From S5-327 sp965200975 (lineage in GTDB: Bacteria; Chloroflexota; Dehalococcoidia; Lucifugimonadales; Australimonadaceae), in contig OZ241740.1 in the NCBI GenBank assembly GCA_965200975.1, positions 2,232,001 to 2,296,000 of the forward strand: a stretch of 64,000 bases of DNA, read 5' to 3'. How positions within the stretch are numbered: position 1 is the stretch's first letter; each line of letters opens with the position of its first letter. The notes below the pieces were generated by a model. The model was not told the DNA's origin, ran no database searches, and saw only the letters and a list, made by a program, of their open reading frames with translations. The position numbers were made by a program, and so were the translations under genes. Shown here one piece after another: positions 16,693-26,856 of this stretch.

Positions 16693-17250
16693 ATGCATCA
16701 CCAAGGAATGCCCACGCGCCGACAGCAGACAAACCCCTTCTTTCCTATCCCCGGCGCCCCTCCCTCCGCCGCGCCCCCGGCCCGCCGGCGTCCGCCCGGG
16801 CCACAACCGAAGCCTCCCGAGGCTTCCGTCGAAGCCTCCATCGAAACTGAAGAGGGCGTCTATATCATCAGCGTCGCTGCGCGCATCCTTCACATGCACC
16901 CGCAGACCCTCCGCAAGTACGAGCGCGTTGGTCTCGTCCGCCCCTCCCGCACCATCGGCATGCTCCGCCTTTACTCGGAGCACGACATCGCCAAGCTCCG
17001 CATGATCAAGCATCTCGTCGACGATTTGCGGCTCAACCTCGCCGGCGTCGAAATGGCCCTCGCCGTGTTCGACCGCCTCACCAGCGCGATGGACGCCGCC
17101 CAGCGGCAGGCCGCCCGCCCCGCCCCCTCGTACGAGCAGGCGATGCGCGAGATCGTCGATATGCTCTTCGGTCACGGCCCGCACAACTCCGCGGTCCCGC
17201 CGAAGCAGCGCAGCGGAGACACACAGCCCCCAGCGAGCAGAAACCTATGA
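16693..17250 (+). CDS. hspR: MerR-family heat-shock repressor HspR
   Basis: A 185-aa protein. After a Pro-rich N-terminus, residues about 55-125 form a MerR winged helix: VYIISVAARILHMHPQTLRKYERVGLVRPSRTIG is diagnostic of HspR, followed by LRLYSEHDIAKLRMIKHLVDD. HspR binds dnaK-operon promoters, usually with DnaK as co-repressor. It is the first gene of the operon, whereas actinobacterial operons place it last. grpE starts in its stop codon (ATGA). The start is ATG 16693, with GAAGGA upstream; ATG 16708 is an alternative. Confidence 0.85.
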   Translation: MHHQGMPTRRQQTNPFFPIPGAPPSAAPPARRRPPGPQPKPPEASVEASIETEEGVYIISVAARILHMHPQTLRKYERVGLVRPSRTIGMLRLYSEHDIAKLRMIKHLVDDLRLNLAGVEMALAVFDRLTSAMDAAQRQAARPAPSYEQAMREIVDMLFGHGPHNSAVPPKQRSGDTQPPASRNL

Positions 17251-17867
17251 CTACAGACGGACTCCCTCCCCAGGAGCTCAACGCCGACGAGCCGCTCGGC
17301 GGGGACGCCGACCTGATCAGCCGGCTCGAACAAGAGCGCGACCAGATGAAGGCTCTCGCCCAGCGCGCCCGGGCGGACTACGACAATCTCCGCCGCCGCG
17401 TCGAGGAGGAGCGCTGGGCCCTCGCGCGCAACGCCTCCAACGCCGTCCTCGCCAGGCTACTGCCGTGCGCCGACGACCTCGAACGCGCCGTCGACTCCCT
17501 TCCGCCGGACGACTCGTCCGGATGGAGCGAGGGCGTCCGCCTTGTCCTCCAAAATATTCACGCGCTCATCGCATCCGAAGGAGTCGTCAGAATCGACCCT
17601 TCTCCCGGCGACCCGTTCGACCCGGTCGAGCACGAGGCCGTCCACCACGCCCCCTCCGCCGAGCAGGCCCCCGGCAGCGTCCTCTCCACTTTCCGCCCCG
17701 GCTACCGCAGCGCCGACCGCGTGCTGCGACCGGCCCAGGTGGTCGTGGCCAAAACTCCGGAGTCCGGCGACAACGCCGCCGACAGCCCGGAAGAGGACGC
17801 GGAAACCCGGGGCCGCGGCGAAACAATTGACGCCAGCAGACCCGCCTCAGACACGGCGCAACCCTGA
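17247..17867 (+). CDS. grpE: nucleotide exchange factor GrpE
   Basis: A 206-aa protein with the GrpE plan: an acidic N-terminus, a long coiled-coil helix (LISRLEQERDQMKALAQRARADYDNLRRR) and a beta domain containing FDPVEHEAVHHAPS and PGYRSADRVLRPAQVVVAK. It releases ADP from DnaK. It overlaps hspR by four bases and precedes dnaK by 68, completing a heat-shock operon without dnaJ inside this window. Confidence 0.93.
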   Translation: MTTDGLPPQELNADEPLGGDADLISRLEQERDQMKALAQRARADYDNLRRRVEEERWALARNASNAVLARLLPCADDLERAVDSLPPDDSSGWSEGVRLVLQNIHALIASEGVVRIDPSPGDPFDPVEHEAVHHAPSAEQAPGSVLSTFRPGYRSADRVLRPAQVVVAKTPESGDNAADSPEEDAETRGRGETIDASRPASDTAQP

Positions 17868-17935
17868 CCCCGGCAGGCGGGCCGCACACTACCGTCTCAC
17901 TCCGGATCACCCGGACACGAAGGAGCTAATCAGCA

Positions 17936-19855
<1,920 letters not shown>

Positions 19856-19869
19856 CAGCTGACCGGAGA

Positions 19870-20472
19870 CTACGGCAGGGGGAGGCTCTGCTCTCCCCCT
19901 GCGCGCTGCCGCCCGAGCCACTGCTCGCGCGTCATCCCGAACAGCAGCACGTCCCACGCCCTGCCTTTGAATCGCTTGTTGGCCGGCAACCTGCCCTCCA
20001 TCAGCATGCCGAGCTTCTCGAGGACTCGCGCCGACGCCGCGTTCTCTGCGATGCACCACGACGACAGTCGCCGCAGCCTCCACTCCCGGAACGCATACGC
20101 CGCCATCGCCGACGCCGCCTCGGTCGCGTAACCCTGCCCCCAGTGAGCAGGCGCCACCTCATAGCCAATCTCCGCCTCGGAGTCATCGTCCGGCTTCCGG
20201 CGGACGCCGCAGCTGCCTATGAGTTCGCCGGCGCAGCGCAGCGCAACTGCAAGCTGCGCGCGCCGCCGCGGCGTCTCGGCCTGCCAGCCCACAAACGTCC
20301 GCACAAACTCCTTCGCGTCCTGCGGCGTTCGGCCCGTCCAGGGGTAGTACCGAAGATAGCGGGGATCGCGCTGGTAGGCGAACGTCGCCTCCCAATCGTC
20401 CGGCGTGTATTCCCGCAGCAGCAAGCGTGGGGTAACGATGCGAACGAACCGCGCGCCGCCGTCTGTACTCAT
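19870..20472 (-). CDS. GNAT acetyltransferase, RimJ/RimL-like
   Basis: A 200-aa N-acetyltransferase: TPRLLLREYTPDDWEATFAY at the N-terminus, then EIGYEVAPAHWGQGYATEAASAM with the acetyl-CoA-binding QxxGxA-type loop, then NAASARVLEKLGMLMEGRLP. RimJ/RimL relatives acetylate the N-terminus of ribosomal proteins or small amines; the substrate is not predictable. It lies four bases beyond the DUF418 gene in the same direction, so the two probably form an operon. Confidence 0.85.
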   Translation of the reverse strand: MSTDGGARFVRIVTPRLLLREYTPDDWEATFAYQRDPRYLRYYPWTGRTPQDAKEFVRTFVGWQAETPRRRAQLAVALRCAGELIGSCGVRRKPDDDSEAEIGYEVAPAHWGQGYATEAASAMAAYAFREWRLRRLSSWCIAENAASARVLEKLGMLMEGRLPANKRFKGRAWDVLLFGMTREQWLGRQRAGGEQSLPLP

Positions 20473-20475
20473 CCT

Positions 20476-21567
20476 CTACGCCGCGCTCCGTAAGTCCTCG
20501 CGGCGGCGAAGCGGCTGCCCGCGCCGGTACGTGGCGACGCGCCAGAGCCACTCGGCTGGACCGAACAGGAAACGGCTCAACCACGCCTGCGACCACCACA
20601 GCTGCAGGGCCCATACCCCAACTACGAAAACCAGCACGGCGCTTCGGTTCACTGCATCGGCTTCGCCCAGCAAGACGGTCAGAACCAGCACTCCCAGCGC
20701 TGTCTGCGCCAGGTAGTTGGTCAGCGCCATCCTTCCCACTGCGCGCAGGCGCCGCTTGAGCCGGCTGTCGGCGCTCTTGCTCCACAGGATGATGAGGCTC
20801 ATATAGCCCATAGAAGCAGGTATCGAGCCAATCGTATTGGGTATCTGCCCGATGAAGGCGACCTCGCGCGAGTAATCGTTCGCAGCAGTGACGATTACGC
20901 CTGCGGCGGCAAGCGTCAGGCCTGTCGCAAGCCCGGCTAGCGCAGTCAGCCGGTAGACGCTCGCGGAAAAGCCGCCGTTCATGAAGCCTGCGCGGTAGAG
21001 GGCGGCGCCGACGAGAATCAGGCCCAACGCGCGCAGGAAGTAGCTCAACAGCGCAACGGCAAGCACAACCTCGCCATCAGCCGAAAGCTCGCCCGGCGTC
21101 CAGACGCCCGCCAGCGATGCGGCGTTCGTATTGGCGATTCCCTGCGCGAGCAGCGCGCAAGGAATCGAGAGCCCGAAAACGCCGACTCCAACGGAGATCA
21201 GCGCCCGGTTCGGCAGTTTCCGCAGAGCCAGCAGGAAGACCGACGACAAGGCATAGGCCATCAGCACGTCGCCGTCCCAGACGAAGGCGTGGAGGATGCC
21301 GATGAGCAGCAGCAGCGTGTTCCGCCACAAGTTCAACGCTACTGCGCGCCTTCCACGCCCGCCGGCGCGGTCGATGAACAGGATCATCCCTGCGCCGAAC
21401 AGCAGCGAAAACAACCCCATGAACTTCTGGTCGACGAATATCTCGCCGAAGACGCCCACGGCCCAGTCGAGCCACGTCTCCGAGCCGCCGGCGCTCAGGT
21501 TCAGGTAGGGCGCCAGGCCGAACCGGAAGTGGACGGCGTTCATCAGCAGAATGCCGAACAGCGCCAC
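20476..21567 (-). CDS. DUF418 membrane protein, uncertain start
   Basis: A protein of at least 363 aa with about nine transmembrane helices, FVDQKFMGLFSLLFGAGMIL and the C-terminal DUF418 region (RAVGRMALTNYLAQTALGVLVL... LWSQAW-like and GPAEWLWRVATY). The call begins at GTG 21567, but coding continues upstream: ARIASLDLIRG directly precedes it and matches the conserved family N-terminus. That extension reaches a TAG at 21658-21660 without any ATG, GTG or TTG, so initiation is at this GTG with loss of the conserved start, at a rare codon such as ATA, or the 5' end is damaged. Function of the family is unknown. Confidence 0.8.
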   Translation of the reverse strand: MALFGILLMNAVHFRFGLAPYLNLSAGGSETWLDWAVGVFGEIFVDQKFMGLFSLLFGAGMILFIDRAGGRGRRAVALNLWRNTLLLLIGILHAFVWDGDVLMAYALSSVFLLALRKLPNRALISVGVGVFGLSIPCALLAQGIANTNAASLAGVWTPGELSADGEVVLAVALLSYFLRALGLILVGAALYRAGFMNGGFSASVYRLTALAGLATGLTLAAAGVIVTAANDYSREVAFIGQIPNTIGSIPASMGYMSLIILWSKSADSRLKRRLRAVGRMALTNYLAQTALGVLVLTVLLGEADAVNRSAVLVFVVGVWALQLWWSQAWLSRFLFGPAEWLWRVATYRRGQPLRRREDLRSAA

Positions 21568-21689
21568 TCCCCGTATCAGGTCGAGGCTGGCGATGCGGGC
21601 TTCGTCGCGAACAGGCCCTGAATCGACCGGAGCGGAATGCGCAGCTATCGCTGCAGCCTACTTCTCCCGTGAAGCGGCATCAGACGGCC

Positions 21690-22040
21690 TCACCGCCCAT
21701 AGTCGTCCTCAATGCGCACCACATCGTCGAGCTCCGGAGTGCTGACTTCCAGGATGACTGCTCCCTGCTCCGGCAGGCCCTCGATGCGATGAACGACGCC
21801 CGGCTCAATAACATAGGCCAGCCCCTGCTCCATAGGCCCCGACTCCAGCGCATCGACGCTCCCGCGCGTCAACACCGCTGCGCCTCGCAGCAGGTACATC
21901 GTCTCGCGTTTGCGCTCGTGGCGCTGCAGACTCAACCGGCGTCCGGAGCAGACGTTCAACTGCTTGATGCAGTACGCCTCGCACAAGTCGAGGATCTCCT
22001 CGCTGCCCCACGGCTTCTCTATCACGTCGCCGGGTTTCAT
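21690..22040 (-). CDS. cupin, mannose-6-phosphate isomerase type II-like
   Basis: A 116-aa single cupin. EKPWGSEEIL at the N-terminus and LSLQRHERKRETMYLLRGAAVL, with His and Glu metal ligands, then VVHRIEGLPEQGAVILEVSTPELDDVVRIEDDYGR, are typical of the C-terminal cupin of ManC/type II phosphomannose isomerases. As a free-standing domain it may isomerise a sugar phosphate. TAGAAT (22050-22055, minus strand) lies nine bases before the ATG, implying a very short leader. Confidence 0.8.
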   Translation of the reverse strand: MKPGDVIEKPWGSEEILDLCEAYCIKQLNVCSGRRLSLQRHERKRETMYLLRGAAVLTRGSVDALESGPMEQGLAYVIEPGVVHRIEGLPEQGAVILEVSTPELDDVVRIEDDYGR

Positions 22041-22108
22041 AGCCGCCCGATTCTACAACCTCCCCTTTGTCTGCAAGCAAGGGACTGCAAGGGAGGTTGA
22101 CGCGCGCC

Positions 22109-23188
22109 CTAGAGCGCGCTCGCAGCGAGCCGCGCCTCGTCGAACGACAGCCCCAGACCCGGAGCGTCGGGCATCACGAGCCGGCCCTCGGCGTTGATTT
22201 GCGGAACCTCCTCGAACAGAGGGAACGCCCACGGCATATGCTCAACGTAAAGGCCGTTCGGCGCCGCCGCCAGCGCATGACCCAGCACCTCCGGCGCCAG
22301 ATGCGTCACTACAGGCAGGTTGTGCGCTTCCGCCATATGCGCCGCCTTCATCCACTGCGTAATCCCGCCCACGCGCAGCAGATCGACCATCACAATGTCG
22401 ATCGACCGCGCCTCGAGCATGTGGCGGAACGGCTCGACGCCGTAGTGGTACTCGCCCGCCGCAATCGGGGTGTCGAGCGCATCCGCAATGCGCGCGAGCC
22501 CCGCGTAGTCCTGAAAGTGCGTAGGGTCTTCCAGCCAGAACAGGCCGAACTCCGCCATTCCGCGGCCCACCGCAATCGTCCTGTCCACGCTCCAGCCTTG
22601 ATTGATGTCCACCATCAGGTCGACGCCCTCGCCCACCGCCTCGCGCATCGTGCGCAGACGCGCCAGCTCGGCCTGCGTCGTCGCCTCTGCGCCCATACGG
22701 AATTTCATCGCCCGAAACCCCTCCGACGCCAGCGACGAAGCCGTCTCCGCAAGCGCGTCCAGGTCGTAGTGACGCCACAGGTAGCCGCTGGCGTACGTGG
22801 GCACGACTCCGGAGCGGGCGCCCAGCAGCTTCCATACAGGCATGCCCAGCGCCTTCCCTCGAATGTCCCACAGCGCCACGTCTATCGCCGCCGCTGCTCG
22901 CGTAACGAGGCCCGCCGGCGAGCCTCCTCCCGCCTTCCGCAGCAGCTCGCGCCCAATCCACTCCACCGCGTGCGGGTCCATTCCTATGGTCGCCTCCGCC
23001 AGCGCATCGACCACTGCTTTCAGGCCTCTCGTCACGAGAGTAGAGGCAAACCCCGCGTACGCGATGCCTTCGACGCCGTCCTGCGTGCGCAGCCGCAAGG
23101 TCACATAGTCGGACTCTTCCCTCGGCCCGGAGGGCCCCGGCTCTCTCGGAATCCGCACAGCCGCGCTCTCGAACGACGCTATCTTCAT
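22109..23188 (-). CDS. enolase-superfamily sugar-acid dehydratase/racemase (MR/MLE type)
   Basis: A 359-aa protein with the mandelate racemase/muconate lactonizing enzyme fold. Visible residues: KFRMG at the end of the second barrel strand; metal ligands in MVDINQGW, WLEDP and IAAGEYHYG; and the general-base histidine in VVTHLAPEVLGHA. It probably abstracts an alpha proton from an acid sugar or similar carboxylate. The start at ATG 23188 (MKIASFESAAV) is chosen over an upstream basic extension. Expansion of this family is known in SAR202 Chloroflexota; substrate unknown. Confidence 0.88.
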   Translation of the reverse strand: MKIASFESAAVRIPREPGPSGPREESDYVTLRLRTQDGVEGIAYAGFASTLVTRGLKAVVDALAEATIGMDPHAVEWIGRELLRKAGGGSPAGLVTRAAAAIDVALWDIRGKALGMPVWKLLGARSGVVPTYASGYLWRHYDLDALAETASSLASEGFRAMKFRMGAEATTQAELARLRTMREAVGEGVDLMVDINQGWSVDRTIAVGRGMAEFGLFWLEDPTHFQDYAGLARIADALDTPIAAGEYHYGVEPFRHMLEARSIDIVMVDLLRVGGITQWMKAAHMAEAHNLPVVTHLAPEVLGHALAAAPNGLYVEHMPWAFPLFEEVPQINAEGRLVMPDAPGLGLSFDEARLAASAL

Positions 23189-23290
23189 ACGCCCAGCACG
23201 CTCCTGCCCTGAATTGGCCCAGCAGCGCCTGCGGGCCCTGCGCGCAGGCATCGCTGTCCCTCGTCAACCGTCGGCCCTCTTCTACGGCCT

Positions 23291-24427
23291 CTACAGCCCG
23301 TGCAGAGGGAACACTGTGCGCCGCAGTTCGTCCACCTGCGCCTGCGCATAGGCCCGCGCGCGGGCGCGCATCTCCGCGTCCGCCGCCGGCGCTCCCTCCG
23401 CGTCGCGCAAACGCGGACTCGTCAAAAACGCCTTCGACTCCTCCGGCAGCTCATCCGGCCACTCGCGGCCAAGCATCTCGCCGTACGCCAGCGCCCAGCA
23501 CCTGGCCGTCGCGTCGAGGTCGTAACCGCCCCCGCCAAACGCCAGCCACGGATAGCCCATACCGCTCAGACGCTCGACAGCCGCCATGTAGCCGCTCGTG
23601 CTCAGGCCCAGATGCGTCAGCGGATCGCTCGCGTACGCATCAGCCCCCAGCTGCGTCGCCAGCACATCCGGCGCAAACGCCTCGATGAGCGGCGGGACTA
23701 CCTGCTCGAACGCTTCGAGGTAGACCTCATCGTCCGTGTACGGGAAGAGCGGCAGGTTCACCGAGTAGCCCGCCGCATCGCCGGCGCCCAACTCCGACGC
23801 CGCGCCCGTGCCGGGGAAGAGCCACCGGCCGCCCTCGTGCGTCGAAATCGTCATCACGTCCGTATCGTGATAGAAGGCCGCCTGCACGCCGTCGCCATGG
23901 TGGGCGTCGATGTCGACGTACGCCACCCGCAGCCCACGCTTGCGCAGCGCATTGATCGCGACCACCGGGTCGTTGAAGATGCAAAACCCCGACGCCCACC
24001 CGCGCATCGCATGATGCAGGCCGCCGCCGGGTGCAAACGCCGCCGACGCCACGCCGTCAGCCACCAGCTCCGCCGCCTGCACCGATGTTCCTGTCGAGAG
24101 CAGCGCCGCCTCATACATCCCGGGATAGACCGGGTTGTCGCCCTGGTCGGAGAAGCCGTGCTGGCCGGTTGCTTGCTCTTCGCCGCGGCTCAGACGCCGC
24201 ACTGCCTCGATATACGTCCCTGTATGGAACGTAGCGAGCTCTTCAATCGTTGCGGGCCGCGGCTGCACGAGCAGCGCGCTCTCGTCTTCGAACGCTCCGT
24301 AGCCGCGCAGCAGATCGTACGTGTGCTGCAACCGCACAGGCCGCATCGGATGGCCCCGGCGCAGCGTATGCTGCGAGAGCGCCTCGCCGTAAACGTACGC
24401 CGCCTTCCCGTTTCGTCCGCCCATCAC
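23291..24427 (-). CDS. AcuC/histone deacetylase-family hydrolase
   Basis: A 378-aa arginase/deacetylase-fold protein. Residues in order: FAPGGGLHHAMRGWASGFCIFND (tandem His), VAYVDIDAHHGDGVQAAF (zinc ligands Asp and His), QLGADAYASDPLTHLGLS (third ligand) and FGGGGYD with the catalytic tyrosine. AcuC removes acetyl groups from lysine, for instance on acetyl-CoA synthetase; polyamine deacetylases are an alternative. The start is GTG 24427 (ATG is the next codon); TAGACT lies seven bases upstream, implying a leaderless message. Confidence 0.9.
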   Translation of the reverse strand: MMGGRNGKAAYVYGEALSQHTLRRGHPMRPVRLQHTYDLLRGYGAFEDESALLVQPRPATIEELATFHTGTYIEAVRRLSRGEEQATGQHGFSDQGDNPVYPGMYEAALLSTGTSVQAAELVADGVASAAFAPGGGLHHAMRGWASGFCIFNDPVVAINALRKRGLRVAYVDIDAHHGDGVQAAFYHDTDVMTISTHEGGRWLFPGTGAASELGAGDAAGYSVNLPLFPYTDDEVYLEAFEQVVPPLIEAFAPDVLATQLGADAYASDPLTHLGLSTSGYMAAVERLSGMGYPWLAFGGGGYDLDATARCWALAYGEMLGREWPDELPEESKAFLTSPRLRDAEGAPAADAEMRARARAYAQAQVDELRRTVFPLHGL

Positions 24428-24434
24428 AGCAGGG

Positions 24435-24440
24435 AGTCTA
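24435..24440 (-). promoter_or_regulatory. -10 box of probable leaderless AcuC-like mRNA
   Basis: TAGACT on the minus strand ends seven bases before GTG 24427 and ten before the alternative ATG 24424. Confidence 0.4.
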
Positions 24441-24511
24441 GCAGAGCGCCGGACCCCCAGAGTTCCCGACGCGCGATGCGGGCGCGCGATAGCGCACCTG
24501 GCGGCTAGCCC

Positions 24512-24517
24512 TATAAT
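24512..24517 (+). promoter_or_regulatory. consensus -10 box of probable leaderless mRNA
   Basis: TATAAT is followed by CGTTCC and the ATG at 24524, so transcription should begin at or next to the start codon. No Shine-Dalgarno is present. Confidence 0.5.
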
Positions 24518-24523
24518 CGTTCC

Positions 24524-24904
24524 ATGACCCGCCTGCGTCCCTTTGCCGCTTCAGCCGCAGCCGCCGCCCTCCTCTGCGCGTTGACTATCCTTTCAGCGGC
24601 TGCGCAAGAACCCCCAACAGACTCGCTTCCGGCAGCCGACTTCCCGCCTCTTCCCGTCCTCTTCAGCGGGACAGCCTCCCTCGACGGCCAGCCTGTCGCC
24701 GAGGGGCGTCTCTCCGTCCGCGTCGGAGATTGGGAGACCCGGCGCCCTGTCGCGGTCGTCGACGGCGCGTTCGCCTGCGCTCACGAATGCCTCACCGCCG
24801 GGCCGCCTTCGCTCGACTACATCGACGAGCCGGTTACGTTCGTCCTCGACGGCGGACTCACGGCAACTCTCACGTTCCCCATTCCCCAACCTGAGCGCGC
24901 CTGA
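24524..24904 (+). CDS. secreted protein of unknown function, N-terminal part of a probably frameshifted gene
   Basis: A 126-aa protein with a clear Sec signal peptide (MTRLRPFAASAAAAALLCAL...SAAAQE, cleavage near residue 28). The mature part, FSGTASLDGQPVAEGRLSVRVGDW and IDEPVTFVLDGGLTATLTFP, looks like a beta-sandwich. It stops at TGA 24902-24904, and the next frame immediately continues with a beta-strand-like REVALEFH, a Pro/Thr linker and a membrane anchor, so the two are probably halves of one cell-surface protein. The mRNA is likely leaderless. Confidence 0.6.
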   Translation: MTRLRPFAASAAAAALLCALTILSAAAQEPPTDSLPAADFPPLPVLFSGTASLDGQPVAEGRLSVRVGDWETRRPVAVVDGAFACAHECLTAGPPSLDYIDEPVTFVLDGGLTATLTFPIPQPERA

Positions 24905-24905
24905 C

Positions 24906-25091
24906 GTGAGAGAAGTCGCGCTCGAGTTCCACTCCACCCCTCGCCCTGCCCCAACGCCGACTCCCAGCCCGACGCCTACTCCGTCCTCTGGCCGGTCGAC
25001 GACTCCGGCGCTGATTAGCGTCGTCGTCGGGGCAGCCGCCGGAACCGTGGCCGTGATCTTCCTCGCCGCCCGCGCCAGACGCAAGCGCTAA
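24906..25091 (+). CDS. Pro/Thr linker and C-terminal membrane anchor, probable second half of the 24524 gene
   Basis: Sixty-one residues: REVALEFHS, then a P-T-P-S repeat linker, then ALISVVVGAAAGTVAVIFLAARARRKR, a single transmembrane helix with a basic cytoplasmic tail. A GTG at 24906 could start it, but it has no ribosome binding site and a lone linker plus anchor makes little sense. A one-base shift near 24900 would join it to the secreted domain upstream. Confidence 0.5.
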   Translation: MREVALEFHSTPRPAPTPTPSPTPTPSSGRSTTPALISVVVGAAAGTVAVIFLAARARRKR

Positions 25092-25110
25092 CCGCCAGCC
25101 TGACGCGGCA

Positions 25111-25404
25111 TCAGCACGACGGCAGCAATTCGCGCGTCGCGTGCACCAGTTCCGCATCCCAGCGCTGCGACTCGGCGAGCCGCACCGCCTTGTCGAGCAT
25201 CTCCTCGGCATGACCAGCGCTATTGCTCACGCAAGCGATGCCGATAACGAGCCGCTGATGGTCGTCCATGCTCTCGACCTCGGCTGCGGACAGATTGAAC
25301 TTCTGCCGCAACTGCGCAATAAGCGAGCGCGCGATCTGACGCTTGCCCTTCAGCGAATCGTTGCCGCGCAGGCGAAACACGAGCACGCATGAGCCTACAT
25401 ACAC
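25111..25404 (-). CDS. DUF503 family protein
   Basis: A 97-aa protein, MYVGSCVLVFRLRGNDSLKGKRQIARSLIAQLRQKFN, matching the DUF503/YlxP family, with IACVSNSAGHAEEMLDKAVRLAE in the C-terminal half. GTG 25404 is chosen because GGAGG lies about eight bases upstream and the family starts here. YlxP genes often sit near ribosome-maturation genes; the function is unproven. The gene diverges from rex. Confidence 0.85.
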   Translation of the reverse strand: MYVGSCVLVFRLRGNDSLKGKRQIARSLIAQLRQKFNLSAAEVESMDDHQRLVIGIACVSNSAGHAEEMLDKAVRLAESQRWDAELVHATRELLPSC

Positions 25405-25478
25405 GAGGCGGCCTCCCTCCCGAACCGGAACCCGGCGCCCGCGCACTCTAGCACGGCGCGCCGCTCGCCCGCTGCTGC

Positions 25479-25529
25479 TTGACCCTCGATTGTGAATCTC
25501 GCTACTATCGTTTCACAAACGCTTCACAA
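25479..25529 (+). promoter_or_regulatory. rex promoter with Rex operator half-sites
   Basis: TTGACC (25479-25484) and TACTAT (25503-25508), 18 bases apart, form a promoter. TTGTGAA (25490-25496) lies in the spacer, and TTCACAA occurs at 25512-25518 and again at 25523-25529. The family consensus operator is TTGTGAA-N4-6-TTCACAA. The spacing of the outer arms here is longer, but the half-sites are exact and bracket the -10 box, so Rex should repress its own gene when NADH is low. Confidence 0.65.
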
Positions 25530-25578
25530 TCGCTCCCGCGCCGCCTCGAGCGCCCCGCATTTTGAGAAAAGCCGTCTG

Positions 25579-26214
25579 ATGTCTACCTGGCCGGATGTCC
25601 CCGAAGTCGTCGTCGAGCGCTTGCCTCAGTACCTCCGCGCCCTCTCTCACCTCGAAGAGAGCGGCATCGAGGTCATCAGCTCGCAGCAGCTCGGCGAACT
25701 GCTGCAGGTCACCCCTGCCCAAATCCGCAAAGACCTCAGCTACTTTGGCCGGTTCGGCAAGCAAGGGCGCGGCTACAGCATCCCACACCTGCTCATGCAA
25801 CTCCGGCAGATCCTCGGCCTCGACCGCACATGGAACGTCGCCGTCATCGGCGTCGGGCGCCTGGGACGCTCCATCATCAACTATCCGGGGTTCGAACCGG
25901 AGGGCTTCCGCGTCGTCTGCGCGTTCGACTCCGACCCGCACCTTATCGGACAGGTGGCCGGCGGGCTGCTCGTCCACAATTTCGCCAACTTCAAAGAGGT
26001 GGCCGCCGCCGAGGGCGTCCACATCGCCATCGTCGCCGTCCCCGCGCCGGTGGCCCAGGAAGTAATTGACCGTCTGGTCGGCGCCGGCATTAGCGCCATC
26101 CTCAACTACGCTCCGAAGTCCGCCATCGTCCCCGGCAATATCCGCGTGCGCAACGTCGACCCCGTCGTCTCGCTCCAGTCGATGACGTACTACCTCCGAG
26201 GGGCCAGCCGCTAG
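25579..26214 (+). CDS. rex: redox-sensing transcriptional repressor Rex
   Basis: A 211-aa Rex. The N-terminal winged helix has LPQYLRALSHLEESGIEVISSQQLGELLQVTPAQIRKDLSYFGRFGKQGRGY; the Rossmann domain has VAVIGVGRLGRSIINYPGF; and the C-terminal helix contains SMTYYLRG. Rex binds TTGTGAA-type operators when NAD+ is high and releases them on NADH binding, controlling respiration and fermentation genes. The start is ATG 25579; longer starts would run into the operators. It lies upstream of, and converges on, the ATP synthase operon. Confidence 0.95.
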   Translation: MSTWPDVPEVVVERLPQYLRALSHLEESGIEVISSQQLGELLQVTPAQIRKDLSYFGRFGKQGRGYSIPHLLMQLRQILGLDRTWNVAVIGVGRLGRSIINYPGFEPEGFRVVCAFDSDPHLIGQVAGGLLVHNFANFKEVAAAEGVHIAIVAVPAPVAQEVIDRLVGAGISAILNYAPKSAIVPGNIRVRNVDPVVSLQSMTYYLRGASR

Positions 26215-26363
26215 CCCGCCTCAACGTTCCGCCGCGCCGGAACACGCGGCGCGGGATATGAGAGGCGTCCCCGGCGCGCCATGCCGGCAGCTGTTCAGCC
26301 TAGATATGCGCCGGACGCGCGATAGCGCCCAATTGCTCGCAACGATTAGGAAACGGGAGAACT

Positions 26364-26391
26364 GGGGAGCGGGAGAACGCCCGCTTTCCCC
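26364..26391 (-). terminator. possible terminator of the atp operon
   Basis: On the minus strand, beyond the atpC stop, GGGG-AAA-GCGGG-loop-CCCGC-T-CCCC forms a 9-bp stem with one internal mismatch region, followed by a T/C-rich stretch. No long T tract, so weak. Confidence 0.35.
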
Positions 26392-26418
26392 GAACGCCTC
26401 TGGATGGTGGCGGGCGGG

Positions 26419-26853
26419 CTACGCTCCGCGGCTGCTATCGGGAGCGCTGGCGCGACGACGGCGGCGCGTCACATTGAGCCGCACCTGCGCGCGGCGCAAC
26501 GAACTCAGCGCGCGTTCGATGTTCATATCCTGGCCGTGCTCCGCGATGCGCTGCCGCGCGCGGGCGACAGCCTCCTCCGCCCGCACAACGTCTATCTCGT
26601 CGGCGCGCTCCGCCGCGTCCGCCAGCACCGACACCCGGTCGCCGCGCACTTCCATGAAGCCGCCGGTAATCGCGAAATCCTGCTCTCCCTCGGCGTTTCG
26701 GAAGCGCAGCTCGCCGGCCTGCAGCGCAGTTATCAGCGCCGCATGCTTCGGCAGGACGCCAATCTCCCCGTCTACTCCCGGAGCGACCACCGCATCGACT
26801 TCTCCCTCGAACAGCGCCCGCTCCGCCGTAACGATCTCCAGCCGCATCGGCAT
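26419..26853 (-). CDS. atpC: F-type ATP synthase epsilon subunit
   Basis: A 144-aa subunit: N-terminal beta-sandwich (MRLEIVTAERALFEGEVDAVVAPGVDGEIGVLPKHAALI) and C-terminal helical hairpin (ADEIDVVRAEEAVARARQRI and LSSLRRAQVRLNVTRRRR). It sits in the central stalk and can inhibit ATP hydrolysis. It is the last gene of the operon, three bases after atpD. Confidence 0.95.
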   Translation of the reverse strand: MPMRLEIVTAERALFEGEVDAVVAPGVDGEIGVLPKHAALITALQAGELRFRNAEGEQDFAITGGFMEVRGDRVSVLADAAERADEIDVVRAEEAVARARQRIAEHGQDMNIERALSSLRRAQVRLNVTRRRRRASAPDSSRGA

Positions 26854-26856
26854 AGC

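Noticed and set aside
19875..19902. GC-rich 10-bp hairpin after dnaK as a terminator
   Set aside because: It lies inside the end of the GNAT coding sequence and lacks a T tract on either strand.
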